NCBI RefSeq assembly: GCF_004341625.1
Contig: NZ_SLZG01000005.1
Span: 248,001 to 312,000, forward strand
Direction: 5' to 3'
DNA: 64,000 nt
Source: Rhizobium sp. BK376
GTDB taxonomy: Bacteria > Pseudomonadota > Alphaproteobacteria > Rhizobiales > Rhizobiaceae
Shown here: positions 53,607 through 62,474 of the stretch, piece by piece
Layout of the letters: the number at the start of each line of letters is the position of its first letter
Position numbering within the stretch: position 1 is the first letter of the stretch
The notes under the pieces: generated by a model
Database searches by the model: none
The model's input: the letters and a program-made list of their open reading frames with translations, nothing else
What the model was told of the DNA's origin: nothing
Program-made: the position numbers and the translations under genes

Positions 53607-54152
53607 TCAGGCGAGCGGCGACAGGGACTCTCTGAATGCGACGAGCATTGCTTTCGTCTCCGGTGAACCACCGATATTGAAACCGACTCGGTCCAGTACG
53701 GCGGCGGCCCGTTCCACCAGACCGTAGCCGGTCTCCGTTAGCTTGACAATTTTGGCGCGGCGATCGTCGGGAAGAAACTGCTGTTCGATCAGACCTTGGC
53801 TCCTCAATCGGCCCGTCAAAGCGCTCAGCGTACTCTTGTTGAGGAAGAGATTCGTGAGCAGATCCGCGTGCCTCACCGTCCCTTGATCAGCGACGGCCAA
53901 CAGCAGGCGATATTCGGTGAAGGTGATGTCCAGCTCCGCCTGACGCATGGCGTCGTAAAATTGCTCGCGAACAAGCCGCGATGTGTCGACCAGAAGATGC
54001 ATCAGGTCAAAATGGCCGCTGGGTTCGATAGATCGGGCGTCGTCATTTGCGCTCAGAGGGATGACCACCGGCCGTAATGCCGTCTTCACTCCGCGCTCGG
54101 ATTCGGTGAAGGTTAGTGACAGTTCGTCGTCAGGCCGCGCACGCTTTAGCAT
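53607..54152 (-). CDS. MarR family transcriptional regulator (181 aa)
   Basis: This winged-helix regulator has the core TEYRLLLAVADQGTVRHADLLTNLFLNKSTLSALTGRLRSQGLIEQQ and wing DDRRAKIVKLTETG, typical of MarR. It also has an unusual 45-residue acidic N-terminal extension. MarR proteins usually respond to phenolics or oxidants. It is divergent from the Rrf2 gene and upstream of the alpha/beta hydrolase, which it may control. Confidence 0.88.
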   Translation of the reverse strand: MLKRARPDDELSLTFTESERGVKTALRPVVIPLSANDDARSIEPSGHFDLMHLLVDTSRLVREQFYDAMRQAELDITFTEYRLLLAVADQGTVRHADLLTNLFLNKSTLSALTGRLRSQGLIEQQFLPDDRRAKIVKLTETGYGLVERAAAVLDRVGFNIGGSPETKAMLVAFRESLSPLA

Positions 54153-54306
54153 GGCGGCGACCGGTCCGTATGAAGGCGCGAACGGTGTCGTGCCGCCAAT
54201 AACTCCGGGCGGGCTTGTTCGGTCAGCCGGTCGCGGAGCCCAATCATGCGCCCCTCCCCGCCATCAGAAGGGAAGTGGATTTCCATGAGATTTCGCTATA
54301 TAAAAC

Positions 54307-54320
54307 TGTCATGATTGACA
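54307..54320. promoter_or_regulatory. Inverted repeat overlapping the Rrf2 start codon
   Basis: TGTCA-TGAT-TGACA covers the ATG at 54311. An AT-rich TATATAAAA box is at 54297-54305. The repeat could be an autoregulatory operator; at 5-bp arms it may also be chance. Confidence 0.25.
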
Positions 54321-54772
54321 CTCGTTTTACAACGGCCCTTCAAATTGTTGTGAATGTCGCTGTCGACGGGCAGCGCGGAGTGCGCAGCACGAGCCTGACT
54401 TTGGCCGAGCGGTTGAACACGAACGCGAGTTTTATTCGGAAGCTTCTATCGCCGATGACCACCAACGGGCTGTTGAACAGCGCAGCCGGAAATGGCGGCG
54501 GTATCAAGCTTGCCCGGCAGGCGGCCGATATTCGATTGAGCGAGATCTATCGATCGATCAACGCCGATAGTCCCCTTTGGAACGCAAGGGACGATGTGCC
54601 CGGTATTTGTTTCGTTTCCAACAATATTGAGCGTCTTTCTAATTCATTGTCCAAGCAGGCAGAGCACGCCGTTCTGGAGACCCTCGACAATGTAACAGTC
54701 GCGGACGCAATCGTTGAGTTGCAGCGTCTGGATGAGGAAAGGGAGGCATCAATCGAGCCTCCGCACCCCTAA
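54311..54772 (+). CDS. Rrf2 family transcriptional regulator (153 aa)
   Basis: This Rrf2-type winged-helix protein has the helix-turn-helix SLTLAERLNTNASFIRKLLSPMTTNGLLNSAAGNGGG and the usual following LARQAADIRLSEIYRSI. Only one cysteine (PGICFVSN) remains, so the three-Cys iron-sulfur site of IscR/NsrR is absent. That suggests a redox- or thiol-switch, or ligand-independent type (YwnA-like). ATG 54311 is directly behind an AT-rich box, so the leader is very short. Confidence 0.87.
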   Translation: MIDTRFTTALQIVVNVAVDGQRGVRSTSLTLAERLNTNASFIRKLLSPMTTNGLLNSAAGNGGGIKLARQAADIRLSEIYRSINADSPLWNARDDVPGICFVSNNIERLSNSLSKQAEHAVLETLDNVTVADAIVELQRLDEEREASIEPPHP

Positions 54773-54801
54773 ATCGCATAAACCGAATTGATGAATGGCA
54801 A

Positions 54802-54864
54802 GGGGAGGCCGGTAGGGAACTCCAGCCTCCCCCCTATCTGATCGGAGGTCAAATCGGATCAGAT
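54802..54864. terminator. Two hairpins between convergent reading frames
   Basis: The first has an 8-bp stem (GGGGAGGC 54802-54809 with GCCTCCCC 54825-54832). The second has a perfect 8-bp stem (ATCTGATC 54836-54843 with GATCAGAT 54857-54864). They lie after the Rrf2 gene and before the stop of the small minus-strand frame, as expected for convergent terminators. Confidence 0.55.
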
Positions 54865-54866
54865 GG

Positions 54867-55115
54867 TTACGCTGTCGCCGCGGGATTTGCGGCCAATTGT
54901 ATTTTGTAAGCGATGCGCTTGAACCGGGCGCTGCTTTCGGCTGATGCACCGACGACGGTATAAAATTCCGTCTCATCAACATCGCGTCCGTCGCACTCAT
55001 CCTGAAAATCCACGTATGGACGAAGCGCCTTGCAGCGCCCGCCAACTTCGTTTGATGGCGGGACTATATAGATTGCGCTAAATGTATCAATAGTGGGTAC
55101 GATAAAAAATATGCT
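54867..55115 (-). pseudogene. Small protein frame lacking a normal start codon (82 codons)
   Basis: Stop to stop, this minus-strand frame has clearly protein-like content: IYIVPPSNEVGGRCKALRPY, FQDECDGRDVDETEFYTVVG and RFKRIAYKIQLAANPA. There is no ATG, and no GTG or TTG near the beginning. The second codon is ATA, where an ATG would be expected (IFFIVPTIDTFSA). It may be a gene whose start was lost or one that uses a rare start; a strand-specific transcript would decide. Two hairpins follow its stop. Confidence 0.4.
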
Positions 55116-55514
55116 TTACTTAGTAATTGGTATGCGGCAAGCGATGGCTGGTACTCGGTAGTGCCTGACCAAGGGTGCGAGACTCGTTACGACATGATCG
55201 GAATCGCAAGCGATAGCGACCATGCACCGACGCTTCGGATCGAGTTCCGCGTTCGATGATTTGCGAATGCGGGCAGGCTGCGAGGGACAATCCGATCCTG
55301 TTTGGCAGCTGTGATCTTTAGGCAACATCACCGACGCAAGCGGATAATTAGTAAGTCCATAAATGTATTTTTTATTGATACATTTCGACCGCAGTGCGAT
55401 GACTACGCTGCGGCGCTCGCCGTATCGCCCGTAAGGGCTCGTTAACAAGGAAGGCAAGCTCAAAACGTCGATTCACGGCGCGGATAGCTGTGCCCGCTTG
55501 ATAGAGGAATAACA
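55116..55514. other. Upstream region of the porin gene
   Basis: This 399-base region before the porin holds its promoter and leader but no gene I can support. The ribosome-binding site AGAGGAATAACA precedes ATG 55515. Long leaders are usual for outer-membrane porin genes and often are sRNA targets. Confidence 0.4.
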
Positions 55515-56633
55515 ATGAATCTCAAAATGCTACTCCTAGGTACCGCGGCGGCTCTCGCGTCCGCTTCAGCGTCCTACGCCGCCGATGCAGTGGTGGCAGC
55601 AGAGCCGGAACCCGTGGAATATGTCCGCGTTTGCGATGCCTACGGCGCCGGCTACTTTTTCATTCCAGGCACGGAAACCTGCCTGAAGGTCGGCGGCATG
55701 GTGCGCACCGAAGGTTATTGGGGCGACGCGTACCAGCCTGACCACCGGATCGGAACGCTCTGGCATACCCGTTCTGAACTCGACATCGATACGGCGACCG
55801 ACACCGAATGGGGCCCGCTGAAGACAGATACGGTCTTCCGTTGGGACTTCCAGGAAGGCACAAACAGCACCAAGCTGCTTTGGTCCAACATCAGCCTCGG
55901 TGGCTTCCTGGTCGGTAAGGCCGACTCGCAGTTCTCGTCCTTCCTCGGCTACGCCGGCGACATCATCCAGGACGACGTTGTCTCCTACGGCCCTGGCCCG
56001 ACCAACACTGAACTCAATCAGCTGACCTACACCTACGACGCCGGCAACGGTTTCCAGGCCATGGTCTCGTTGGAAGACACCGATTCAGGATCCGATACCT
56101 TCTATGACAGCTCCTTCGTCCAGAAGAACGGCAAGAGCTGGCAGACCGGCAAGGAAAATCACTACGCTCCCGATGCAGTCGTCGGTGTCCTCTACAAGAC
56201 TGGCATCTGGCAGTTCGGCGTCGTCGGCGGTTATGATTCCATCGTCGAAGAAGGTGCCATCAAGGCACGTGTCGACGCCGATCTCGGTGCTCTCTCCCTC
56301 TTCCTCATGGGCGGCTGGAACACGGATGGCGACAAGCTCAACAAGTTTGCATCCGGCTACGTCGTCGACGGCGCTTGCCCGGCTGACCGCGAAGAGCTTT
56401 GCGGCTGGGGTGACTGGGCTCTCTGGGGCGGTGGTGCCTACAAGATCAACGACAAGCTGAAGGCCGATTTCCAGGTCGCCTACACCGACTCGAAGATCCT
56501 GGCTGCTTCCGCAAACCTGAAGTACAACCCGGTCAAGGGTCTGACCGTGGAGCCTGAAGTCAACTACACGCGCTGGGATTCTACCGACAACGACCAGTGG
56601 GCTGGTATTCTCCGCTTCCAGCGCAACTTCTAA
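55515..56633 (+). CDS. Outer-membrane porin, RopA/Omp2b type (372 aa)
   Basis: This alphaproteobacterial porin has a signal peptide (MNLKMLLLGTAAALASASASYA). The typical start VRVCDAYGAGYFFIPGTETCLKVGG includes two conserved cysteines. Alternating beta-strand sequence follows, ending in the aromatic outer-membrane sorting residue (GILRFQRNF). It forms trimeric channels for small hydrophilic solutes. Rhizobia carry several copies. A strong hairpin follows at once. Confidence 0.94.
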   Translation: MNLKMLLLGTAAALASASASYAADAVVAAEPEPVEYVRVCDAYGAGYFFIPGTETCLKVGGMVRTEGYWGDAYQPDHRIGTLWHTRSELDIDTATDTEWGPLKTDTVFRWDFQEGTNSTKLLWSNISLGGFLVGKADSQFSSFLGYAGDIIQDDVVSYGPGPTNTELNQLTYTYDAGNGFQAMVSLEDTDSGSDTFYDSSFVQKNGKSWQTGKENHYAPDAVVGVLYKTGIWQFGVVGGYDSIVEEGAIKARVDADLGALSLFLMGGWNTDGDKLNKFASGYVVDGACPADREELCGWGDWALWGGGAYKINDKLKADFQVAYTDSKILAASANLKYNPVKGLTVEPEVNYTRWDSTDNDQWAGILRFQRNF

Positions 56634-56638
56634 GCAGT

Positions 56639-56702
56639 ATCAGGTGCGAATTGCTTCGCCCCTGATGCCAAATCCGGAGCGCCGCCAGTCGTGCGGCGCT
56701 CC
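56639..56702. terminator. Double hairpin terminator between porin and aminotransferase genes
   Basis: The first is a 12-bp stem with one mismatch (56639-56650 with 56655-56666), only 5 bases after the porin stop. The second is a perfect 10-bp stem (56676-56685 with 56693-56702). They close two convergent transcripts. Confidence 0.7.
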
Positions 56703-56723
56703 ATGCCATCCGCGACATGCCTC

Positions 56724-58031
56724 CTAAGACATATCCGCCAAGGCCGCATGGAGGGCATCGATGAAGGTGTCTGCATTCGCCCGCGAAAAGACGAGGGGCG
56801 GTCGAATCTTCAGAACATTTGCCTGCGGTCCGCTCGCGCTGATGAGCACGTGGCGTTCGCGAAGCCCATTGACGATCCGCGCTGCTGCCTGTGCGGAAGG
56901 CTTGCCGTCTTCGACAATGTCCATTCCGATGAAAAGGCCGGCGCCGCGCACGGAGGCAATCAACGGCGAGCGGTTTACATATTCTGCCAACTTCTCTCTG
57001 AGATAAGTCCCGACGGTTCGGGCATTTGCGATCAGCCCTTGTTCTGAAATGACGTCGAGCACTGCCTGGCCCGCTGCCGCCGCGACGGGGTTACCGCCGA
57101 ATGTGTTGAAATAGCGGGCGTTTCGGCCGAAGTCAGCGATGATCTCAGGCCGCGCGATCAGGCCGGCCATGGGATAACCGTTGCCCATCGGCTTGCCTAT
57201 GGTCACCAAGTCCGGAACGATGCCGTGCCGCAAAAAGCCCCACATGGCATCCCCTGTCCGCCCGAACCCGGGCTGGACCTCATCGGCGACAAAGATGCCG
57301 CCAGCCTCGCGAATAGCGGCAACGGCGGATTTGAGGAAGCCGGGCGGCTCGGCGATCACGCCATCGCTTGAAAAGATCGTGTCGACGATGAGCATAGCGG
57401 GTTTCAAGCCGTGCCTTTTGAGATCGGCAATGGCAGCTTCCACCCCTTGCGCGAAATCCGCTTCGATTGCGTCAGCAGGCAGATTCGGGTTCGGCGCTGC
57501 TACCGTTCTGACATGGACGCCGAGATCAACGCTTGGCCCGAGCGACGGGGAAAACTCGGCAACCGTGCTGGTGACGCCGTGATAGGCATGCGACGTGACG
57601 ATGATGCCGGTTCCACCCGTGTAGGATCGTGCAATACGGACTGCCAGATCGTTGGCCTCGCTTCCCGTGCAGGTGAACATGGCCTGGCTGAGTTCGGGCG
57701 GGCAGGTCGCCGTCAACGATTCGGCATAGGTCAGGATACCGTCGTGAAGATAGCGGGTGTGGGTGTTGAGGGTCGCCGCCTGTCGGCTTATAGCGTCGAG
57801 GACCTTCGGGTTGCCATGGCCGACGGATGCAACATTATTATAGGCGTCGAGATAGGCCTGACCGTGGCTGTCGTAGAGCCAGACTCCCTCGCCACGGACG
57901 AAATGCACCGGTCTCTCGTAAAACAGGCGGTAGGCTGGCCCGAGCACGCGTTCCCGCCGCGCGATCATCGCCTGCTCCTCCTCGCTCAGCCTGGCAAAAT
58001 CCGCGGCGCCGAATGCATTGGCCATCGTCAT
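56724..58031 (-). CDS. Class III aminotransferase-fold protein, phospholyase-like (435 aa)
   Basis: This is a fold-type I, class III PLP enzyme: GEGVWLYDSHGQAYLDAYNNVASVGH, TCTGSEANDLAVRIAR, Asp in FVADEVQPGFGRTGD and the catalytic lysine in TIGKPMGNGYPMAG. The sequence style (NNVASVGHGNP; FNTFGGNPVAAAAGQAVLD) matches AGXT2L-type phospho-lyases, which eliminate phosphate and ammonia from O-phosphoethanolamine or 5-phosphohydroxy-L-lysine, more than omega-transaminases. The APH-like kinase gene is directly upstream with a 4-base overlap. Together they fit a kinase-then-lyase pathway for hydroxylysine or a related amino alcohol. Confidence 0.85.
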   Translation of the reverse strand: MTMANAFGAADFARLSEEEQAMIARRERVLGPAYRLFYERPVHFVRGEGVWLYDSHGQAYLDAYNNVASVGHGNPKVLDAISRQAATLNTHTRYLHDGILTYAESLTATCPPELSQAMFTCTGSEANDLAVRIARSYTGGTGIIVTSHAYHGVTSTVAEFSPSLGPSVDLGVHVRTVAAPNPNLPADAIEADFAQGVEAAIADLKRHGLKPAMLIVDTIFSSDGVIAEPPGFLKSAVAAIREAGGIFVADEVQPGFGRTGDAMWGFLRHGIVPDLVTIGKPMGNGYPMAGLIARPEIIADFGRNARYFNTFGGNPVAAAAGQAVLDVISEQGLIANARTVGTYLREKLAEYVNRSPLIASVRGAGLFIGMDIVEDGKPSAQAAARIVNGLRERHVLISASGPQANVLKIRPPLVFSRANADTFIDALHAALADMS

Positions 58032-59086
58032 GACAAGTCTCCAATTTTTTGCTGAAACAAGGTGCCAAGATCCTTATCGGAATAGTCGGCAAGGCGCGTC
58101 AGCCCTGAAAGAGCGATCGGGTGGTTCCGAAGAATATAGTCTCGATTCTCCGGATAGAGGCTGGCTCGCCATTCGGTGATGACGACGGTCATGGCAAGCC
58201 TCGTACGCAACAGGGTCGGCAGGCAGGCGATCTCGAATTGATCGAGCCGTCTTATGCGGTGATAGGCGGAAAGCATGGCAATGGCGTCCTCAAAGCCTGT
58301 TTCAGCGCCGATCTGATAGGAGAGAGCAACCGCAAGATCATTGATCAGGGGCGCCTCCACCATATCGCCGAAGTCGATCACACCTGTGACGACCTCCGGG
58401 TCGGCTTGGGAAACGAGAACATTGTGCGGGTTGAAGTCATTGTGGATGACCTGTCGGGGAAGGGCATTGATTCCCCGATCCGCAAGTCTGACGAAGCCAT
58501 CGAGCGCATGCCGAACCATCAACTGCCGCGAAGGCTCGACCTCGGTAACGAATTCGGACAATGCCGTGGCGTTGCAGATATCCCAAAGCAGATCCTGCTG
58601 CGGTACCTGCGGTTTGAAATCGGCCAGACCCTTTCCGAGAAGGGCAAGTGCCTCGCCAAGCGCCCGCATCTGGCCGCTGGACCGTGGTGCCTTGTAGAGC
58701 TGTTGGCCATCGAGGAAGGTCAGCATGCGCCCTATGCGCTGCTCATTTCCGAAAGGCAGGAGAACGAGCGTTTCTCCCTTCCTTGTCGGGACAGCGTTTG
58801 GAAGTGGCAAGGGCAGCCCCTTTGCCTCGAGATGAACCAGGGCCTGCGTCTGGAATTCGAGCACGTCGAGCCGCTCGGCCGGATTGGCGATCTTGAGAAT
58901 ATAGCCGCGGCCGCTGTCTGCGTGGATGAGAAAGGTCTCGTCCCGCTCGCTCGACAACGTGACGGCGCTGCCGGCTACGCCGAAATGTTCCCAGGCGATG
59001 GCTGCCACTGTCGCCAGCGGCGTTTTTGCAACCGTGGCATTGAGCGCATTCTGGTTTTGCTGAATTGGCTCGGATGTCGACGACAT
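58028..59086 (-). CDS. APH-family kinase, hydroxylysine kinase-like (352 aa)
   Basis: This aminoglycoside-phosphotransferase-fold kinase has the catalytic loop VIHNDFNPHNVLV and the metal-binding VIDFGDMVEAPLINDLA. The N-terminal lobe has ETFLIHADSGRGYILKIANP. It is the size of AGPHD1-like 5-hydroxy-L-lysine kinase and homoserine/choline kinases. It overlaps the aminotransferase-fold gene by 4 bases (ATGA), which points to the hydroxylysine kinase/phospholyase pair. In fused eukaryotic-type or bacterial homologues the two domains occur in one protein. Confidence 0.84.
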   Translation of the reverse strand: MSSTSEPIQQNQNALNATVAKTPLATVAAIAWEHFGVAGSAVTLSSERDETFLIHADSGRGYILKIANPAERLDVLEFQTQALVHLEAKGLPLPLPNAVPTRKGETLVLLPFGNEQRIGRMLTFLDGQQLYKAPRSSGQMRALGEALALLGKGLADFKPQVPQQDLLWDICNATALSEFVTEVEPSRQLMVRHALDGFVRLADRGINALPRQVIHNDFNPHNVLVSQADPEVVTGVIDFGDMVEAPLINDLAVALSYQIGAETGFEDAIAMLSAYHRIRRLDQFEIACLPTLLRTRLAMTVVITEWRASLYPENRDYILRNHPIALSGLTRLADYSDKDLGTLFQQKIGDLS

Positions 59087-59194
59087 GGAATCACACCTTT
59101 ATTGACACCGGGCTGTGGAGAATGATTGAAACTGCCGGGTGTGATTTGCATTTTGTGGCGAAGAACCGCCGGTTTTCCATCGAAAAGAGCCAGG

Positions 59195-60406
59195 ATGCCC
59201 CTCAGTCCCATTCCCTCCCTGACGGAAAGCTCGCGCCAGGTACTGCGTGTGGTTGCGTCCTCGGGGCCGATTACCCGCCCGCGGCTCGGGGCAATTCTCA
59301 ACCTGTCGAAGCCGACGATGACCGCCGTCGTGAACGAGCTCGGCGCGCTTGGTCTGGTTGCCCCGATCGGCTCGCAACAGGGCGCCATGGGCCGCTCGGC
59401 GGCGGTCTATGCGCTCGGCCCTGCCGCCGGCTATGTCATCGGTATCGATGTCGGTGTGGCGCAGGTCCGCGCGGTCGCGCAAGGGCTTGACGGAAGTCCG
59501 CTTGCCGCCGTCGAACTGAAAATCGGCAAGCAGCAGCGTGCCACTATCGAAGAGGTGGCCTCGATCGTCGATGAAGCGGCCAAAGCGGCCATCCTTGCCG
59601 TCGGCAGTCGCGGCCAGGTTCTCCGCAGCGTCGCGGTCGCGGTTCCGCGCATCGTCTCGAAAAGCCGGCTTGGCCAGAACAAGCGCCGCTCCCCCGAAGC
59701 GGTGCTGCAGCGGCTGCGCCACTCGGTCGATGCACCGATCCTGCTTGAAAACAACGTCAATTGCGCAGCCTTTGGCGAGCTCCACAATGGCGTCGCGAAA
59801 GGCCGCGATATCTTCATATTCCTTCAGGTCGGCGTTCGCATCGGTCTCGGCATCGTGATCGGCGGCAAATTGTTTCGCGGTTTCAACGGTGCGGCCGGCG
59901 AGGCTGGCCGCATACCTTTCCCCTGGTCTGCAAACGAGGTGCCGGAACGCGAAGGCATTGAACATTACCTCGGCTCCGATGCTTTGATGGAGCGCTGTAT
60001 CGCCGGCTGGTCGACGAACGAGCCCCCAGCCTCAGCGAGGGAGCTTTTCGACCGGGCCGAGCAAGGCGAAAAGGAAGCCCTGGCCTGGGTCAATAAACAC
60101 GCTGCCGATATTGGACGAATGGTGGGTGGTTGCATCGGTTTGTTCGATCCGGGTCTGGTGGTGCTCGGTGGCGGCGTTGGGCAGAATCCGTTCATCCTGG
60201 AGGAGGTCCGGCATGTTTCGCGTGAGCTGACCTGGGCAACGGAAATTGCCAGCAGCACCCTTGGCGCGAATGGTACGGTTATCGGCGCGACACGGCTGGC
60301 GGCGGATTACGCCCTGGCGACAATTCTCGGAGAGGCTCCGGATGCGACCGTTGTTCTCTCCTCGAACGAGGCTGCGGGCGACGAGCCGCAGCCGTCGTTC
60401 GGCTAA
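59195..60406 (+). CDS. ROK family transcriptional repressor (403 aa)
   Basis: An N-terminal winged helix (residues 10-70: VLRVVASSGPITRPRLGAILNLSKPTMTAVVNELGALGLV) is fused to a sugar-kinase-like ROK domain (YVIGIDVGVAQVRAVAQ; LGIVIGGKLFRGFNGAAGEAGRI; ending GLFDPGLVVLGGGVG). The zinc-binding CxCGxxGC of NagC/Mlc is missing, which is usual for rhizobial ROK repressors. It probably responds to the sugar (or phosphate) handled by the neighbouring amino-sugar genes. ATG 59195 is chosen; the upstream frame overlaps the divergent promoter. Its stop is two bases before the convergent SIS gene's stop. Confidence 0.9.
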   Translation: MPLSPIPSLTESSRQVLRVVASSGPITRPRLGAILNLSKPTMTAVVNELGALGLVAPIGSQQGAMGRSAAVYALGPAAGYVIGIDVGVAQVRAVAQGLDGSPLAAVELKIGKQQRATIEEVASIVDEAAKAAILAVGSRGQVLRSVAVAVPRIVSKSRLGQNKRRSPEAVLQRLRHSVDAPILLENNVNCAAFGELHNGVAKGRDIFIFLQVGVRIGLGIVIGGKLFRGFNGAAGEAGRIPFPWSANEVPEREGIEHYLGSDALMERCIAGWSTNEPPASARELFDRAEQGEKEALAWVNKHAADIGRMVGGCIGLFDPGLVVLGGGVGQNPFILEEVRHVSRELTWATEIASSTLGANGTVIGATRLAADYALATILGEAPDATVVLSSNEAAGDEPQPSFG

Positions 60407-60408
60407 TC

Positions 60409-61437
60409 CTAGACCTCCGTCGGCGACCATGCCTTCAGTTTCGTGTCGGTCTGTCTGTAGCGAAACGTGATGTCGGTCAGTCCCGCCGAATCCTGCATGT
60501 CGCCGACAATCATCTGGAGCGCGACGATCTGGATGATCGCGTCGGCCACGGGATTGTCGAACCCCGGAACGGTGATGACCGTAAGGTTCGGGCGGTGAGG
60601 CATGTCGGATCGATCGGTGATCAAAACGGATGGGCAGCCGAAGCCTGCCATATCTTCTGCGATTTTCACCTCGCGGCCGTTGCCGAAAGCGATCACACCG
60701 GTACGGCTGTCCTGCGACTCCATCGGCCCGTGAAGATAGTTCATCGTATCCCAGCCGGCCGCGGGAATGCGCACAGCTTCCCGGATCAGCATGGCGCCTT
60801 CGCCGGCAGTCGCAAATCCGGCGCGGGCACCGACCAGATCGATCGAGCTGCAGGCTTGCAGGCTTGCCGCGGCGGCGTTGGCCATATTGCGCGTTGATTG
60901 CAGCATTTGGCCAACAGCCGCCGGCAGATCGGCCCATCCGCTGAAGGTCTTGCCCGCAAGGGCATCGCAGAGAAGTCCGATCGCAAGCACCATGCCGGTA
61001 TAGCCCGTCGAGCTTGCTCCGTTGTCCGCTCCCGAACCGCTCGGAATGACGGCGCCGGTCAGTTCCGCAAGCGGGTTTTCGGCGCTCCTGCAAATCGCAA
61101 TGCGGGGCATAAGAGCCCGCAGCGCCATGACATCGGAAATCTCCTTGCTCTGGCCCGAGGCCGAGAGCGCCACGAAAGCCTGCGCAGCGCTGTCCACGGC
61201 TTCATAGAGGTCCGTCGGGCAATAGGCAAAAGACGGAATACCGAGCAGCCGCAGGTAACTGGCGCCGACCATCGCAGCCTGATAGCTGGCCCCGATTCCC
61301 GCAAAACCGATCGACTTGCCCCGGAACGGCCGGATATCGATCGTCTCCAATGCGGCCGTCACGATCTTGAGACCGTGCGCAAGGCTCTCGGGCTGGCGGG
61401 CAACCGCGCTGCGATAGCCTATCCGTTCATTTGCCAT
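60409..61437 (-). CDS. SIS-domain sugar isomerase/deaminase-like protein (342 aa)
   Basis: Two SIS (sugar isomerase) domains are present, as in the isomerase half of GlmS and in AgaS/FrlB. The first carries FAGIGASYQAAMVGASYLRLLG and FVALSASGQSKEISDV, the second GEGAMLIREAVRIPAAGWDTMNYLHGPMESQ. The glutaminase domain of GlmS is missing. Such proteins deaminate or isomerise aminosugar phosphates. It overlaps the kinase gene by 11 bases and lies in one operon with it. ATG 61437 is preferred over an upstream in-frame ATG at 61455. Confidence 0.87.
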   Translation of the reverse strand: MANERIGYRSAVARQPESLAHGLKIVTAALETIDIRPFRGKSIGFAGIGASYQAAMVGASYLRLLGIPSFAYCPTDLYEAVDSAAQAFVALSASGQSKEISDVMALRALMPRIAICRSAENPLAELTGAVIPSGSGADNGASSTGYTGMVLAIGLLCDALAGKTFSGWADLPAAVGQMLQSTRNMANAAAASLQACSSIDLVGARAGFATAGEGAMLIREAVRIPAAGWDTMNYLHGPMESQDSRTGVIAFGNGREVKIAEDMAGFGCPSVLITDRSDMPHRPNLTVITVPGFDNPVADAIIQIVALQMIVGDMQDSAGLTDITFRYRQTDTKLKAWSPTEV

Positions 61438-62350
61438 TGAATTTCTCCATTTCACGAATCTCGGCGCGAAGGCGTTCAGCTATGGCGAGCGCTCCGTTGA
61501 CAGGCGGCGCCCGCAGCAGCGTGATCTCGCTCGCCGGCGATACTTTCGACATGGCGGCGACGAATGCGTCGAAGAGCAGGGGTTGTTCGACGACAACGCC
61601 GCCGCCGATCACCACGTGGCTCGCATCCGCTCCACGGCTGATCAGGACCCCGATAAGACCGGCGAGCGCATCCGCGCCCTCGCGGATCACCCGATTTGCG
61701 AGTGCCGACCCTTGCCGCGCGGCATCGAACACCGCATCTGCATATCCGCCCCAGATGGCAGCGCTTCGGGTAGCGTTCAAAAGCCGGCCGATTTTGGTTG
61801 CATCTTCTGTCTCAAGCTTTGCCATCAATTCCGCTATCAGAGGGTCGTCCATCTGGCCGAGATCGATCGCGCCGCGAATGGCACGGGCTGCCTCCCTGAC
61901 GAGGGCTGCGGCACCACCTTCATCTCCGAGGATCCAACCCCATCCGCCGGCCACAAGCATTTCATCGTTTGCCGTGCGGGCAACCGCGATCGAACCGGTC
62001 CCGGAGACGACGCCGATACCGGAGACGAAACCCGCTGCCGGAACGAGCAGTTCAGAATCGTTGACGACCTTTATTCTTCCCTCAAGGCCGGAAGCGAGGT
62101 CGGCTTCCAGTTGCTTGCAGTGCTCATCAGTGTCGCAACCATGCGCGCCGATTGCCGTTGCACAGAGTTTGCCGCCGGCAATCTCCTTGATGAGCGCGGC
62201 AAGCGCCACGGCATCCTTTTCGCGCTCCCATACGCGCCAGTCGGAAGAGGGGACCACCTTGTCCGCGATAACGCGGTTCGCGTCCTTGATGAGGACGTGC
62301 GTTTTTGTCCCGCCGATATCGATCCCTGCAATGAGGTCAGCTTGCTTCAT
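61427..62350 (-). CDS. N-acetylglucosamine kinase-like BadF/BcrA-type ATPase (307 aa)
   Basis: This ASKHA-fold kinase shows the phosphate loop LIAGIDIGGTKTHVLIKDA, the second phosphate motif GVVSGTGSIAVAR, then GGWGWILGDEGGAAALVREA. The adenosine motif is VVIGGGVVVEQP. The BadF/NagK group phosphorylates N-acetylglucosamine or related hexosamines. With a SIS isomerase downstream (overlap of 11 bases) and a divergent sugar importer, it supplies the second step of an aminosugar pathway. ATG 62350 is chosen for the family N-terminus. Confidence 0.87.
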   Translation of the reverse strand: MKQADLIAGIDIGGTKTHVLIKDANRVIADKVVPSSDWRVWEREKDAVALAALIKEIAGGKLCATAIGAHGCDTDEHCKQLEADLASGLEGRIKVVNDSELLVPAAGFVSGIGVVSGTGSIAVARTANDEMLVAGGWGWILGDEGGAAALVREAARAIRGAIDLGQMDDPLIAELMAKLETEDATKIGRLLNATRSAAIWGGYADAVFDAARQGSALANRVIREGADALAGLIGVLISRGADASHVVIGGGVVVEQPLLFDAFVAAMSKVSPASEITLLRAPPVNGALAIAERLRAEIREMEKFNGK

Positions 62351-62377
62351 ATGGTCTGGCGCCTGTGAATAAAAAAT

Positions 62378-62424
62378 ATAGTTCGGCAAATTTACAAACT
62401 ATCTAGCCAGAACGCAAGAACTAT
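62378..62424. promoter_or_regulatory. Candidate ROK-operator region, repeated ATAGTT/AACTAT
   Basis: In the 124-base spacer between the divergent kinase and importer genes, ATAGTT (62378-62383) faces AACTAT (62397-62402) as a perfect inverted pair. A third AACTAT follows at 62419-62424. The region is AT-rich and probably contains both promoters. Confidence 0.35.
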
Positions 62425-62474
62425 GATTTGTTAATGATCGTGGACATGCTCTAGAACGAAAAAAGGGGAGCACA

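Noticed and set aside
55116..55463. 115-codon minus-strand frame upstream of the porin
   Set aside because: It lies in the porin leader, has no family resemblance and no convincing ribosome-binding site.
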